A stretch of DNA of 64,000 nt from UBA4742 sp963773335 (GTDB lineage Bacteria > Actinomycetota > Acidimicrobiia > Acidimicrobiales > Acidimicrobilacustridaceae): NCBI GenBank assembly GCA_963773335.1, contig CAVZAT010000006.1:124001-188000 (forward strand). Reading direction: 5' to 3'. The notes under the pieces were generated by a model that saw only the letters and a list, made by a program, of their open reading frames with translations, was not told the origin of the DNA and searched no databases. Both the position numbers and the translations under genes were made by a program. Of this stretch, positions 40,540 through 48,716 are shown piece by piece (the stretch's first letter is position 1; each line of letters begins with the position of its first letter).

Positions 40540-40762
40540 GAAGACCTCCAAGGGCCGAGGACGACACGGCGTCGCGCCCGGCTCCGACCCGCCGGTGATC
40601 AGGCGGTGAAGGCGCCGTTCGGTCTGGAGCGCGACGTGATGACGTCGTAGGCCACGGTCTTCATCCACCACCTCCCGGATCGGTCCCGTCGGCCTGGTCT
40701 GGCCGCGAGCCAATCCCAACATGTCGCGCGGCGATGACCAAGCGAGTTTCGACCGGGCTGGC

Positions 40763-41507
40763 TCAGGCCTCGCCGGCCAGCACGTCGGCCACCAGGCTGA
40801 CGGGTGGCCGGGCCGGCGGCTCGACCGGGAGGCCCGAGCGGGGATCGATCCAGCCCTTCCCCTCGACGTACTGGCGAATCACGCGGGCGGGGGCGCCCAC
40901 GGCCACGCAGTAGTCGGGCAACTCGCCGGCGACCACGCTGTTGGCGCCCACCGCCACGTGACGCCCGATGTCGAGCGCCGGGCAGCACCACCACCCCGTG
41001 GCCGAGCCACGAGCCGTCACCGATGGACACCGGCGCCTCGGGCTGGTTCTGCACCGAGATGGGGCGGTCGACCAGCTCGTAGCCGTGGTTCATGTCGGTC
41101 AGGTAGACGTTGTGGCCCGTCCAGACGTCGTTGCCGATCTGGATGGAGCGGTGGGCGACGATCCCGCTGCCCCGACCGATCAGGCAGCGATCACCGATGC
41201 TGACGACCCGGTCGGGCAGCCCCTCCTGGCCCGGCCCCCAGCCCGCGGACAGGGTCACGTCCGGCGCGATGATGGTGCTGGTCCCCAGATGGATGCACTG
41301 GGGGTTCACCACGGTCTGGGTGGGGAAGCAGATGACGCTGCCCTCCCCGAAGGAGCCGAAGCGCCCAGCCGCGTGCGACGTGGGCCCGATGGCCGCCACC
41401 CGGGCCGCTCGGTCCCAGGCCCAGCGGATCAACTCGCCGCTGGCTCGCGAGGCCAGGCCACGCAGGCGGTTGGTGGGTGTGGGCGACAGGAGTTCCCGGC
41501 GGAGCAC
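40763..41507 (-). CDS. Left-handed beta-helix acetyltransferase (LacA/CysE type, frameshifted)
   Basis: About 248-aa hexapeptide-repeat acyltransferase. Repeats such as VNPQCIHLGTSTIIAPDVTLSAG, SIGDRCLIGRGSGIVAHRSIQIGNDVW and SIGDGSWLGHGVVVLPG alternate with turns as in the beta helix; the catalytic His is probably in DMNHGYE. An indel near 40980 is followed by DIGRHVAVGANSVVAGELPDYCVAVG, the coil end. It probably acetylates a sugar of cell-surface or natural product origin. No glycan cluster is adjacent, so the acceptor is open. Confidence 0.8.
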
Positions 41508-41566
41508 GGCCCGACGCTACCCCGTGGCCCGCGCCGTTCCCGAACGAGCCGCTCGACCTGGTTGCT

Positions 41567-42697
41567 TCAGCGGTTGAGCGAGTCCAGGCGCTCGGTCGCC
41601 TCCAGGTAGCCCTCGACCAGTTCCTGCACCACGTCACGGGCCTTGCGTACCGTGTTGAGTTGGCCGACCACTTGGCCGACCGGGTTGAACATCACCTTGG
41701 TGGCCTTGTCGGCGTAGCGGGTGCCACGGGCCACGCAGTCGCCCGACACCATGTACTGCAGGGGCATGGCGAGCGGCTTCGGGTCGTCGGGGTCCTCCCA
41801 GGCCTCGGTCCAGTCGTTGCGCAGCATGCGGCAGGGCTTGCCCGTGAACGAGCGGGAGCGAACCGTGTCGCGACTGCCGGCGTCGAGTAGCTGCTGCTTC
41901 TGGGCCGGCGGGATGTCGGCCTCCTCGACGGTCAGCCACAGCGAGCCGCGTCCACGACCCCCTGGGCGCCCAGCGCCAGGGCGGCGGCGATCTGCTGGCC
42001 GGTGCCGATGCCGCCGGCGGCCAGCACCGGGGTGGGGGCGACTGGCCGCCGACGACCTGGGGCCACAACACGATGGAGCCGACCTCGCCGCGTGTGCCCA
42101 CCGCCCTCGCCGCCCTGGGCGATGATGATGTCGACGCCGGCTTCCTGGTGTGCTTGAGGCCTGGTAGGGCGAGCCGCACAGCGCGGCCACCAGCCGTCCG
42201 GTCGTCGTGGATGTGGTCGATCGATCTCGGCGCGGCGGCGTGCCCAGGGCGTTGGCGATGAGCGCTCACCTTCGGGTGCGTTCAGGGCGACGTCCACCTG
42301 CGGGGTGGCGGTGGCCTCGGTCCAGCCGAGCAGCTGCAGGCGTTGGAGTCGTCCTCGGGCAGCTCGGGCACGCCGTGGTCGGCCAGGATCTTCTTGGCGA
42401 AGTCGAGGTGGCCGGGGCACCATCTCCTGCAGCATCTCCGCGAGCTTCGCCGGGTCCTCGTCGCCGCCCATGCCCTCGTACTTGCCGGGGATGACGATGT
42501 CGACGCCGTAGGGGTGGTCGCCGACGTGCTCGTCGATCCAGGCGCAGCTCGATCTCGAGCTGCTCGGGGGTGAACCCGACGGCGCCGAGCACGCCGAAGC
42601 CGCCGGCCTTGACACCGCGGCCACGACGTCACGGCAGTGGGTGAAGGCGAAGATGGGGAACTCGATGCCGAGCTGGTCGGCACAGATCGGTGTGCAT
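41567..42697 (-). CDS. Nitronate monooxygenase-family FMN enzyme (many frameshifts)
   Basis: About 376-aa TIM-barrel flavin enzyme, related to but distinct from the IpdC-like gene. MHTDL followed by IEFPIFAFTHCRDVVAAVSKAGGFGVLG, then WIDEHVGDHPYGVDIVIPGKYEG, DIIIAQGGEGGGHTG, PVLAAGGIGTGQQIAAALALGAQGV and an intact C-terminus (TVEEADIPPAQKQQLLDAGSRDTVRSRS). About ten single-base indels lie between 41940 and 42690, whereas the last 120 codons are clean. It follows the P450 gene after 29 nt in the same operon. Lipid or steroid enoyl substrate is a guess from the neighbours. Confidence 0.7.
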
Positions 42698-42726
42698 GGT
42701 TGGAGCTTCCTCTAGCGGGGTCGGGT

Positions 42727-43975
42727 TCAGGCCGGCTGCAGCGGGGCGGTGGGGGTGAAGCGTGACGGGCATCTCGCTTGATGCCGTTGACGAAGTCGGT
42801 GCGCAGGCGGCGGCGGGGCCGGCCAGCGTCGAGGTCGGGCATAGCGGTCGCACGCACCTGGCGCATGATGGCCTTGATCTCGAGCCGGGCCAGGCTGGCG
42901 CCCAGGCAGAAGTGCACGCCGCCGCCGCCGAAGGTCGACGTGGTCGTTCGGGGTGCGGCGCGATGTCGAAGCGTGTGCGGGTCGGCGAACACGTCCTCGT
43001 CGCGGTTGGCCGACGCGTAGTAGATGACGACCTTGTCGCCGGCCGCGATGGGCACGCCCCGGATCTCGGTGTCGCGGGTGGCGGTGCGGCGGAAGTTGTG
43101 GATCGAGCGTGCCCCAGCGCAGCATCTCCTCGACCGCCGGTGTCCCACAGCGCGGGGTCGTCGACGCGAGCCAGCTGCGTGCCTGCGTCGGGGTGGTCGA
43201 GCAGGGCCAGCGTGCGCGTGGCTGATGAGGTTGCGGGTGGTCTCGTTGCCGGCCACCACCAGGAGACGAAGAACAGGTTGAGCTCGAGCTCGTCGAGGCG
43301 GTCGCCGTCGAGCTCGGCCTGGACCAGCGCGGTCATGAGGTCGTCGCGGGGGTTGGCCCGGCGATCGGCGGCGATGTCGTCGCACAGTGCGAGTAGATCT
43401 CCGTGGCCGCGGCCACGCCATCTCGGGGTTGGCCTGGAACTCGGGGTCGTCGCGGGCCGACGAGCTGGTGTTGCCAGCTCGAACATGCGCGTGCCAGTCC
43501 GCCTCGGGCAGGCCGATCATCTCGCAGATCATCTGCAGGGGCAGCTTGGCGGCGATGTCCTCCACGAACTCGCACTCGCCGCGTCGCACGACCTCGTCGA
43601 TGATCCGCGACCGCCCGGCTGCTCGATCTGCTCCACGAGCATGGCGATCATCCGTGGGGTGAAGCCCTCGGACACCAGCCGGCGGTAGCGGTTGTGCTTG
43701 GGCGGGTCCATGTTGCAGGATGGTCAGGCGCAACTGGGCCAGCGCCTCGTCGGTCCTGGGTGGGGATGAAGGTGGCGCCGAGCTCCGACGAGAAGGTCTC
43801 GCTGTCGCGGCTCGACGGCCACCACGTCGGCGTGGCGGGTGACGGCCCAGAAGCCGGGTCCGTCGGGCTCGGGGTGCCAGTACACCGGGTCGTCGGCTCG
43901 CAGCGCGTCGAAGGCCGCGTGGGGGACCTCGTGGCTCCAGGTCTCGGCCAGCAGGTCGATCTCGTCGAGCTTCAT
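42727..43975 (-). CDS. Cytochrome P450, CYP125/CYP124-like (many frameshifts)
   Basis: Haem-thiolate monooxygenase of about 415 aa. N-terminus DEIDLLAETWSHEVPHAAFDALR, then NMDPPKHNRYRRLVSEGFTPRMI, the I-helix VVAGNETTRNLI, the ExxR region EEMLRW, and the haem loop FGGGGVHFCLGASLARLEIKAIM with the Cys ligand. The pattern resembles mycobacterial sterol-chain hydroxylases (CYP125/124/142), but this is similarity from memory. About ten or more indels are scattered from 43812 to 42750. ATG at 43975 overlaps the TGA of the upstream TetR gene (ATGA). Confidence 0.75.
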
Positions 43976-44643
43976 GGGGAACACCACTTCCTGGTCGACT
44001 TCATGGTTCGGGTGGGGGAGCGGAGCGGGTCGGGCCGGCCGCCAAGGCCGGTCAGGGCGCGCAGGCCGGTCACGGCGGCGGCGTCGGGGACGGCTTCGGG
44101 ATCGATGCGGCTCTGCATCTCCAGGCCGATGAGCAGCGCCATCAGCATCGTGGCCACCTGATCGGGAGGTGCGGGCAGCTCGGCCACGCCCTGTTGCGCG
44201 TGCTCGGCCATGGCCGCCGCCGCGGTCTCGCGGGCCAGGGCGAAGCGCCGGGCCAGCCGTCGGCGGGCGTCCTCGTGGCGGGCGGCGTAGAGCCAGAACT
44301 CGTGCTCGAGCAGCAGCCACTCCCGACCCGGCCCGGGCGGCGGATCGCTGAAGGTGCGCCACAGGGCGGCCAGTTGCTCGTCGTCCACCTCGGGCGCCTC
44401 GCTCAGCGTCAGCTCGGCTCGCATCACGGTGGCCATGTCGTCGACCAGGTGGTCGAGCAGGGCCACCAGCAGGCCGTCCTTGCCGCCGAAGTGCGCGTAG
44501 ACCGCCCCTGAGGTCCGGTCGGCGGCGTCAGCCACCGCATCGATGGAGACGGCGTCGATGCCACGGTCGGCGAACAGCTCGGCCGCCGCGTCCAGGAGGC
44601 GCTGGCGCGTCTCCGCCTTACGTTCCCCCTGGGTGGCCACCAC
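43972..44643 (-). CDS. TetR-family transcriptional regulator, local to the P450 operon
   Basis: 223 aa, intact. The N-terminal helix-turn-helix is RLLDAAAELFADRGIDAVSIDAVADAADRTSGAVYAHFGGKDGLL. The ligand domain is Ala/Leu-rich. Its stop overlaps the P450 start, so it is translationally coupled and probably controls the P450/monooxygenase genes and itself. A palindrome-like AT-rich site lies just before its start (44651-44670). Confidence 0.9.
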   Translation of the reverse strand: MVATQGERKAETRQRLLDAAAELFADRGIDAVSIDAVADAADRTSGAVYAHFGGKDGLLVALLDHLVDDMATVMRAELTLSEAPEVDDEQLAALWRTFSDPPPGPGREWLLLEHEFWLYAARHEDARRRLARRFALARETAAAAMAEHAQQGVAELPAPPDQVATMLMALLIGLEMQSRIDPEAVPDAAAVTGLRALTGLGGRPDPLRSPTRTMKSTRKWCSP

Positions 44644-44650
44644 CCAACAA

Positions 44651-44670
44651 TATAGGAGTTCCTCTTTATA
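44651..44670. promoter_or_regulatory. AT-rich inverted repeat before the TetR-P450 operon
   Basis: TATAGGAGTTCCTCTTTATA: an AGGA/TCCT core with TATA at each end. It starts 7 nt upstream of the TetR ATG at 44643 and includes the stop codon of the upstream TetR gene. The local AT content contrasts with about 70% GC around it. Candidate operator and -10 region. Confidence 0.4.
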
Positions 44671-45307
44671 TGGAAGAGGTGATCTTTTCGTCCCGGGCCG
44701 TCAGGGCCGCCGCCACCAGGGCCGCGGCGGCGTCGCCCGCCGTGGTCATGGCTTCACGGTCCTGCTCCACCCGGGCCAACAGGAACGCACCCTCGATCAG
44801 GCAGAACAGCTGGACGGCCAGGGCTCGGGCCGCCTCGGAGGTCACGCCCACCTCCTCGAGGCGGACCGTCAACACGGCCAGCCACGACTCGAAGGCCTGG
44901 CGCGCCGCCTGGCGCAGCCGATCGCTGTCCTGGGCGGTCTCGAGGGCGACCCGGGCCAGCGGGCAGCCGTCGATCCAGCCGGTGCTGGCCAGCACCTCGC
45001 CGGCCTGGGCGAAGAAGGTTCGGGTGGTCTCGACCGGCTCGGCGCCGGGCGTGAAGAAGAGCTCGACCAGCTCTCGGTAGGCCTGCCCGCTGGTCTCGAC
45101 GGCGGCCGCGGCCAGCTCCTCCTTGCCGCCGGGGAAGAAGTGGTAGAGCGATCCGTACGGGGCCTCGGCCGCGGTCAGGATCGACTTGATGCCGGAGCCG
45201 TGGTACCCGCCGTGGCGGAACTGCTCGACGGTCGCGGCGATCAGCCGGTCGCGGGTGGGGCGTGGCGTGACGGTCGCTCGCTCGGCATCGGATTTGGCGC
45301 GGGCCAT
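44666..45307 (-). CDS. TetR/AcrR-family regulator (YxaF/LmrA-like)
   Basis: 213 aa, intact. The HTH is RDRLIAATVEQFRHGGYHGSGIKSILTAAEAPYGSLYHFFPGGKEEL. The ligand domain contains GWIDGCPLARVALETA, a sequence typical of the YxaF/LmrA-like branch. It lies 22 nt upstream of the second TetR gene on the same strand and is divergent from the NTF2-like gene at 45390. An 18-bp perfect palindrome sits 16 nt before its start. Confidence 0.9.
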   Translation of the reverse strand: MARAKSDAERATVTPRPTRDRLIAATVEQFRHGGYHGSGIKSILTAAEAPYGSLYHFFPGGKEELAAAAVETSGQAYRELVELFFTPGAEPVETTRTFFAQAGEVLASTGWIDGCPLARVALETAQDSDRLRQAARQAFESWLAVLTVRLEEVGVTSEAARALAVQLFCLIEGAFLLARVEQDREAMTTAGDAAAALVAAALTARDEKITSSI

Positions 45308-45323
45308 GGGCGCAGCCTACTGT

Positions 45324-45341
45324 CTAGATCGATCGATCTAG
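45324..45341. promoter_or_regulatory. 18-bp perfect palindrome, probable TetR operator
   Basis: CTAGATCGATCGATCTAG in the divergent gap between the TetR gene (start 45307) and the NTF2-like gene (45390). TetR proteins of this branch bind short palindromes next to their own start, so autoregulation and control of the divergent gene is the simplest reading. Confidence 0.6.
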
Positions 45342-45389
45342 TAGGAATCCACCCGATGACGGGATCGATCCCAGATGAGGAGGCGACGC

Positions 45390-45887
45390 ATGTACAAGGC
45401 CACGGCTCGATGGCTGCTCCGACGGACCCAGCGACGGCTCAACCAAGGTGACTACCAGCCAGCACTGGTCATGTACGCACCCGACGCCACGTTGGCCTTC
45501 CCGGGCGACAACTCGTGGGCCCGGATGTTCCGGCCGCTCGAACCCGGCCGCACCCCGTTCGCCACCCATCGGGGCCGGGACGAGATCGAGGCGTTCCTGG
45601 CTCGATACGTGTCCGAGGGCCTCCAGATGCAGGTCGAGGACATCCTGGTCAACGGGCCGCCGTGGAACGCCCGGGTGGCGGTGGTGGCCCACGACTGGGC
45701 CCCCGGGCGGCCGGGCCATCCAGGGCTCGACGGCCAGCCGGGTCACGAGCGCTACAACAACCGGGCCGTGCTCTACCTGCGCACCCGATGGGGTCGGATC
45801 GTGGCCCACGAGGACTTCGAGGACACCGAGCGCAGCGCCGCCTACGACCGGCTGCTGGCCCAGTCGACCTCCCCGTCCCCGGTCTGA
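45390..45887 (+). CDS. NTF2/SnoaL-like protein
   Basis: About 165 aa, intact. YKATARWLLRRTQRRLNQGDYQPALVMYAPDATLAFPGDNSW is the NTF2-fold N-terminus; THRGRDEIEAFLARYV and LRTRWGRIVAHEDFEDTERSAAYDRLL follow, the latter typical of SnoaL-like enzymes or binding proteins. The ATG at 45390 is favoured; 45375 in frame is possible. It is divergently paired with the YxaF-like TetR gene, whose operator lies in the shared gap. Substrate unknown. Confidence 0.78.
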   Translation: MYKATARWLLRRTQRRLNQGDYQPALVMYAPDATLAFPGDNSWARMFRPLEPGRTPFATHRGRDEIEAFLARYVSEGLQMQVEDILVNGPPWNARVAVVAHDWAPGRPGHPGLDGQPGHERYNNRAVLYLRTRWGRIVAHEDFEDTERSAAYDRLLAQSTSPSPV

Positions 45888-45969
45888 CCGCCGCCACGGC
45901 ACCTTTGGCGTCGATCCCCGTCCGCGGTCTGACCGCCGCCACCGCACCTTTGGCGTCGATCCGCGCCCC
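45881..45969. repeat. Two-copy 45-nt direct tandem repeat at a gene end
   Basis: Copies 45881-45925 and 45926-45969 differ at about four positions and share CTTTGGCGTCGAT. The first copy contains the TGA of the NTF2-like gene, and the second copy carries the same TGA-containing segment. It looks like a local tandem duplication of the gene's 3' end. Confidence 0.7.
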
Positions 45970-46008
45970 GGAAGGGCGCGAATCAGCGCCAGAGCGCCGC
46001 GCTGGGGG

Positions 46009-46326
46009 TCAGGCGTCGGGGACGAGCACGGCCCGCCAGCGCAGGACGACGGTCGGGTTCAGCAGCGGTGGACCGGGTCGGCCGAGCTCGGCGGCTGGTC
46101 GGGTCACCGAGCCCCGCAACAGCAGTTCGCCGTCGGGCCCGCGATCCAGTTCGGGTCGGGTGTGAGCCACGTCCACCTCGACCGTTGCGCCCGACTCCCC
46201 GCCGACGCCGGTCACCGAGAGGTGCACCGTCCCCTCGCCGGGTGTCCGATCGGCCACGACCACCTGGCCGGTGATGGTGGCGGCCAGGGCGCCCTCGCCC
46301 AGCGCCGGACGCGCCACGGCGGACAC
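46009..46326 (-). CDS. Hypothetical beta-rich protein, possibly YceI-like
   Basis: 105 aa from a GTG at 46326. In-frame sequence immediately upstream (TTYHIDSDRSEV) plus ARPALGEGALAATITGQVVV resembles the first strands of a YceI-type lipid-binding barrel, so the true start may lie further upstream or be hidden by an indel. The remainder is Val/Gly/Thr-rich with alternating strands. No catalytic motif. The gene lies downstream of the amidohydrolase on the same strand. Confidence 0.5.
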   Translation of the reverse strand: MSAVARPALGEGALAATITGQVVVADRTPGEGTVHLSVTGVGGESGATVEVDVAHTRPELDRGPDGELLLRGSVTRPAAELGRPGPPLLNPTVVLRWRAVLVPDA

Positions 46327-46390
46327 CTCCGAGCGGTCCGAGTCGATGTGGTAGGTGGTCAGGACGAGGAGCCTCGCGACGCCGGGCGGC

Positions 46391-47590
46391 TCAGGCGTCG
46401 AAGTCGAGGTGGAGCATGCGGATGGCGTTGCCCCGCACGATCTTGTAGGTGTCCTCGTCGCTGAGCTCGGCGAACATCTTCTCGGCCACCGCCTTGGTGT
46501 TGGGCCAGGTCGAGTCGGAGTGGGGGTAGTCGGTCTCGAAGGTGATGTTGTCCACGCCCACCTCCTCGAGAGAGCGGATGCCGTGCTGGTCGCGGAAGAA
46601 GCAGCCGAACACCTGGCGGTAGTAGTAGGTGGACGGCGGCTCGGGTACCTGTTCGCGGGGGAAGGCCCACCCCCGGAACTGGTTCCACACGTCGTCGGCC
46701 CGCTCGAGGATGTAGGGCAGCCAGCCGATCTGACCCTCGCTGTAGGCCAACCTCAACCGGGGATGGCGCACCAGCACACCCGAGTACAGGAAGTCGCTCA
46801 ACGACCCCATGGCGTTGTTGAAGCTGAGGGTGGCCTGCACCGAGGCCGGAGCGTCGGGGGAGGTGGCCGGCATCTTGGAGGACGAGCCGATGTGCATGCA
46901 CACCGTGGTGTCGGTCTCCTCACAGGCGTCGAAGAACGGCTCCCAGTGCTCGGTGTCGTGGATGCTGGGCAGGCCCAGGTGGTAGGGGATCTCGCTGAAG
47001 CACACCGCGGGCACGCCCCGCGCCGCGTTGCGCCGCACCTCGGCGGCCGATTCGATCGGGTCCCACAACGGGATCAGGCACAGTGGGATGAGCCGTCCAC
47101 CCGTGCCGGCCGACCACTCCTCGACCATCCAGTCGTTGTAGGCCCGCACGCACAGCATGGCCAGGTCGCGGTCCTTGGCCTCCAGGAAGGTCTGGCCGCA
47201 GAAGCGGGGGAAGGTGGGGAACGACAGCGACGCCTCCACCCAGTTGATGTCCATGTCCTCCAGGCGGCCCTTCTGCTGGTAGCAGCCCGGTCGCATGTCC
47301 TCGTAGGTGATCGGGGTGAGGGTGACCTCATCGACGGGGAAGCCGGCGGCCGCGATGATGCGGCGATGCGGCATGATCAGGTCCTCGTACACCCAGAAGT
47401 CGGTGGGCACGCCGTCGGGCTGATCAAGGTCGTAGGTGTAGGTGGTGCCGTTGAACTGCAGGTTCGACGCCACCTTGCGCTCGATGCGTGGTCCGACATC
47501 GCGGTACTTGGCGGGCAGTCGGTCGACCCAGACGTGAGGCGGCTCCAGCACGTGGTCGTCGACGCTGATGATCCTGGGCAACTCGGCCAT
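46391..47590 (-). CDS. Amidohydrolase-2 family metal-dependent hydrolase/decarboxylase
   Basis: 399 aa, intact. The metal motif at the N-terminus is SVDDHVLEPPHVW (DxH-type), with His in VCMHIGSSS and the catalytic Asp in ETDYPHSDSTWP. The family includes ACMSD-like decarboxylases and ring-fission hydrolases; in actinobacteria such genes often lie in steroid or aromatic clusters. A perfect 9-3-9 operator palindrome begins 20 nt upstream of its start, embedded in the 3' end of the glycosyltransferase gene. Function beyond the family is open. Confidence 0.88.
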   Translation of the reverse strand: MAELPRIISVDDHVLEPPHVWVDRLPAKYRDVGPRIERKVASNLQFNGTTYTYDLDQPDGVPTDFWVYEDLIMPHRRIIAAAGFPVDEVTLTPITYEDMRPGCYQQKGRLEDMDINWVEASLSFPTFPRFCGQTFLEAKDRDLAMLCVRAYNDWMVEEWSAGTGGRLIPLCLIPLWDPIESAAEVRRNAARGVPAVCFSEIPYHLGLPSIHDTEHWEPFFDACEETDTTVCMHIGSSSKMPATSPDAPASVQATLSFNNAMGSLSDFLYSGVLVRHPRLRLAYSEGQIGWLPYILERADDVWNQFRGWAFPREQVPEPPSTYYYRQVFGCFFRDQHGIRSLEEVGVDNITFETDYPHSDSTWPNTKAVAEKMFAELSDEDTYKIVRGNAIRMLHLDFDA

Positions 47591-47599
47591 GAGCCGATT

Positions 47600-48700
47600 C
47601 TAGACGTCCGAATCTGACGGTGCGTCAGATTCGGACGGGTTGGATCTCGGCGCCGCCGCCGGCTTCGACAGCCGATCGCGCCGAGGGGTCTGCTCCCCGC
47701 CCAGGGTCACGAGCTGGCGCAGCGGGTAGCCCAGGCGCATTCGGCGAAGCAGCGCCCAGTCGTCGACCTTTCGTATCCGGTCGATCGCGGCGCGGCGATC
47801 GGCCAGGATCGCCTTGCGGCCGCGCACCCATCGAGCCGCCCGCCACTTGGCCTCCAGGTAGGGGCGACCCCGGAGCAGGGCGAAGGCCCACACCACCGCG
47901 TCGTCGACGAAGAGCACCGGTGCCAGCAGGAGCCGGGTCCGCGGGTGCAGGTGGGTGCGCAACATGGCCTTGCGGTTGCGTTCGAGCAGCTCGAGCTTGC
48001 GGGGCGACATGCTGAGCTCGTAGTCGTGCCAGACCTGACTGCGGGGATCGCACACCAGGCGGCGTCCGGTGAGGCGCAGCAGCCACGACAGCTCGACGTC
48101 CTCGTGGTACAGGAACCCACTGTCGTCCCAGCCGCCGAGCTCGCGCAGCACGTCGGTGCGCATGGCCACCGCCGCGCCGTGGATGCCGCTCACCTCGTGG
48201 GGCTCGGGTGGCACCTGGGTGGCCGACGCGTCCAGGAAGCGGTTGAAACCCAGGCCGCTCATGGTCACCGACTGGCCCGCCGCGTTCACCCGCTCGGTGC
48301 CCGCCAGCAGGATGAGTGGGCACACCGCCCCAACCGCTGGGTCGGACCGGAGGGTGTCGACCAGCGGGATCAGCCAGCCGGGGTCGACCAGCAGATCCAT
48401 GTTCATGACCACCACATACGGGGTGCTGACCTCGGCCAGCCCGACGTTGGCCCCACCGGCGTAGCCGAGGTTGGCCCCGGTGCGCAGCACGCGGACGCCC
48501 AGGTCCTCGGCGGCCCGGTCGCTGCCGTCGGTGGAGGCGTTGTCGACCACCAGGATGTCGTGGGGCACCAATCCGCATTGGCGCAGGCTGCTCACACACG
48601 CCACCAGCCCGTCGCCGCCCTGGTGGTTGACCACGAGGGTCGTGATGGTGCCGGGCGCAAGCCCGTGGGCATCGAGTTCCGAGAGGTCGCGAGGCCGCAC
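47600..48700 (-). CDS. Family 2 glycosyltransferase (rhamnosyltransferase-like)
   Basis: About 366 aa, intact GT-A fold enzyme. TTLVVNHQGGDGLVACVSSL, VVDNASTDGSDRAAEDLG, the DXD-like MNMDLL and GGWDDSGFLYHEDVELSWLLRLTGRR are diagnostic of the WbbL/rhamnosyl branch. The GTG at 48700, 17 nt after the upstream stop, is the likely start. Forms an operon with the GT2 membrane protein. Its last codons contain an operator for the next gene. Confidence 0.85.
   Translation of the reverse strand: MRPRDLSELDAHGLAPGTITTLVVNHQGGDGLVACVSSLRQCGLVPHDILVVDNASTDGSDRAAEDLGVRVLRTGANLGYAGGANVGLAEVSTPYVVVMNMDLLVDPGWLIPLVDTLRSDPAVGAVCPLILLAGTERVNAAGQSVTMSGLGFNRFLDASATQVPPEPHEVSGIHGAAVAMRTDVLRELGGWDDSGFLYHEDVELSWLLRLTGRRLVCDPRSQVWHDYELSMSPRKLELLERNRKAMLRTHLHPRTRLLLAPVLFVDDAVVWAFALLRGRPYLEAKWRAARWVRGRKAILADRRAAIDRIRKVDDWALLRRMRLGYPLRQLVTLGGEQTPRRDRLSKPAAAPRSNPSESDAPSDSDV
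47611..47631. promoter_or_regulatory. TGACG-N3-CGTCA operator, site 4 (perfect 9-3-9 palindrome)
   Basis: Arms AATCTGACG and CGTCAGATT around GTG; the most extended copy in the window. It lies 20 nt upstream of the amidohydrolase ATG and entirely within the last ten codons of the glycosyltransferase gene, where it encodes ESDAPSDSD. Confidence 0.65.
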
Positions 48701-48716
48701 GGATCGGCCCCCGACG

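Noticed and set aside
46355..47617. 420-codon plus-strand frame opposite the amidohydrolase
   Set aside because: The amidohydrolase on the minus strand is intact with its metal motifs; this frame has shadow composition and no ribosome site.
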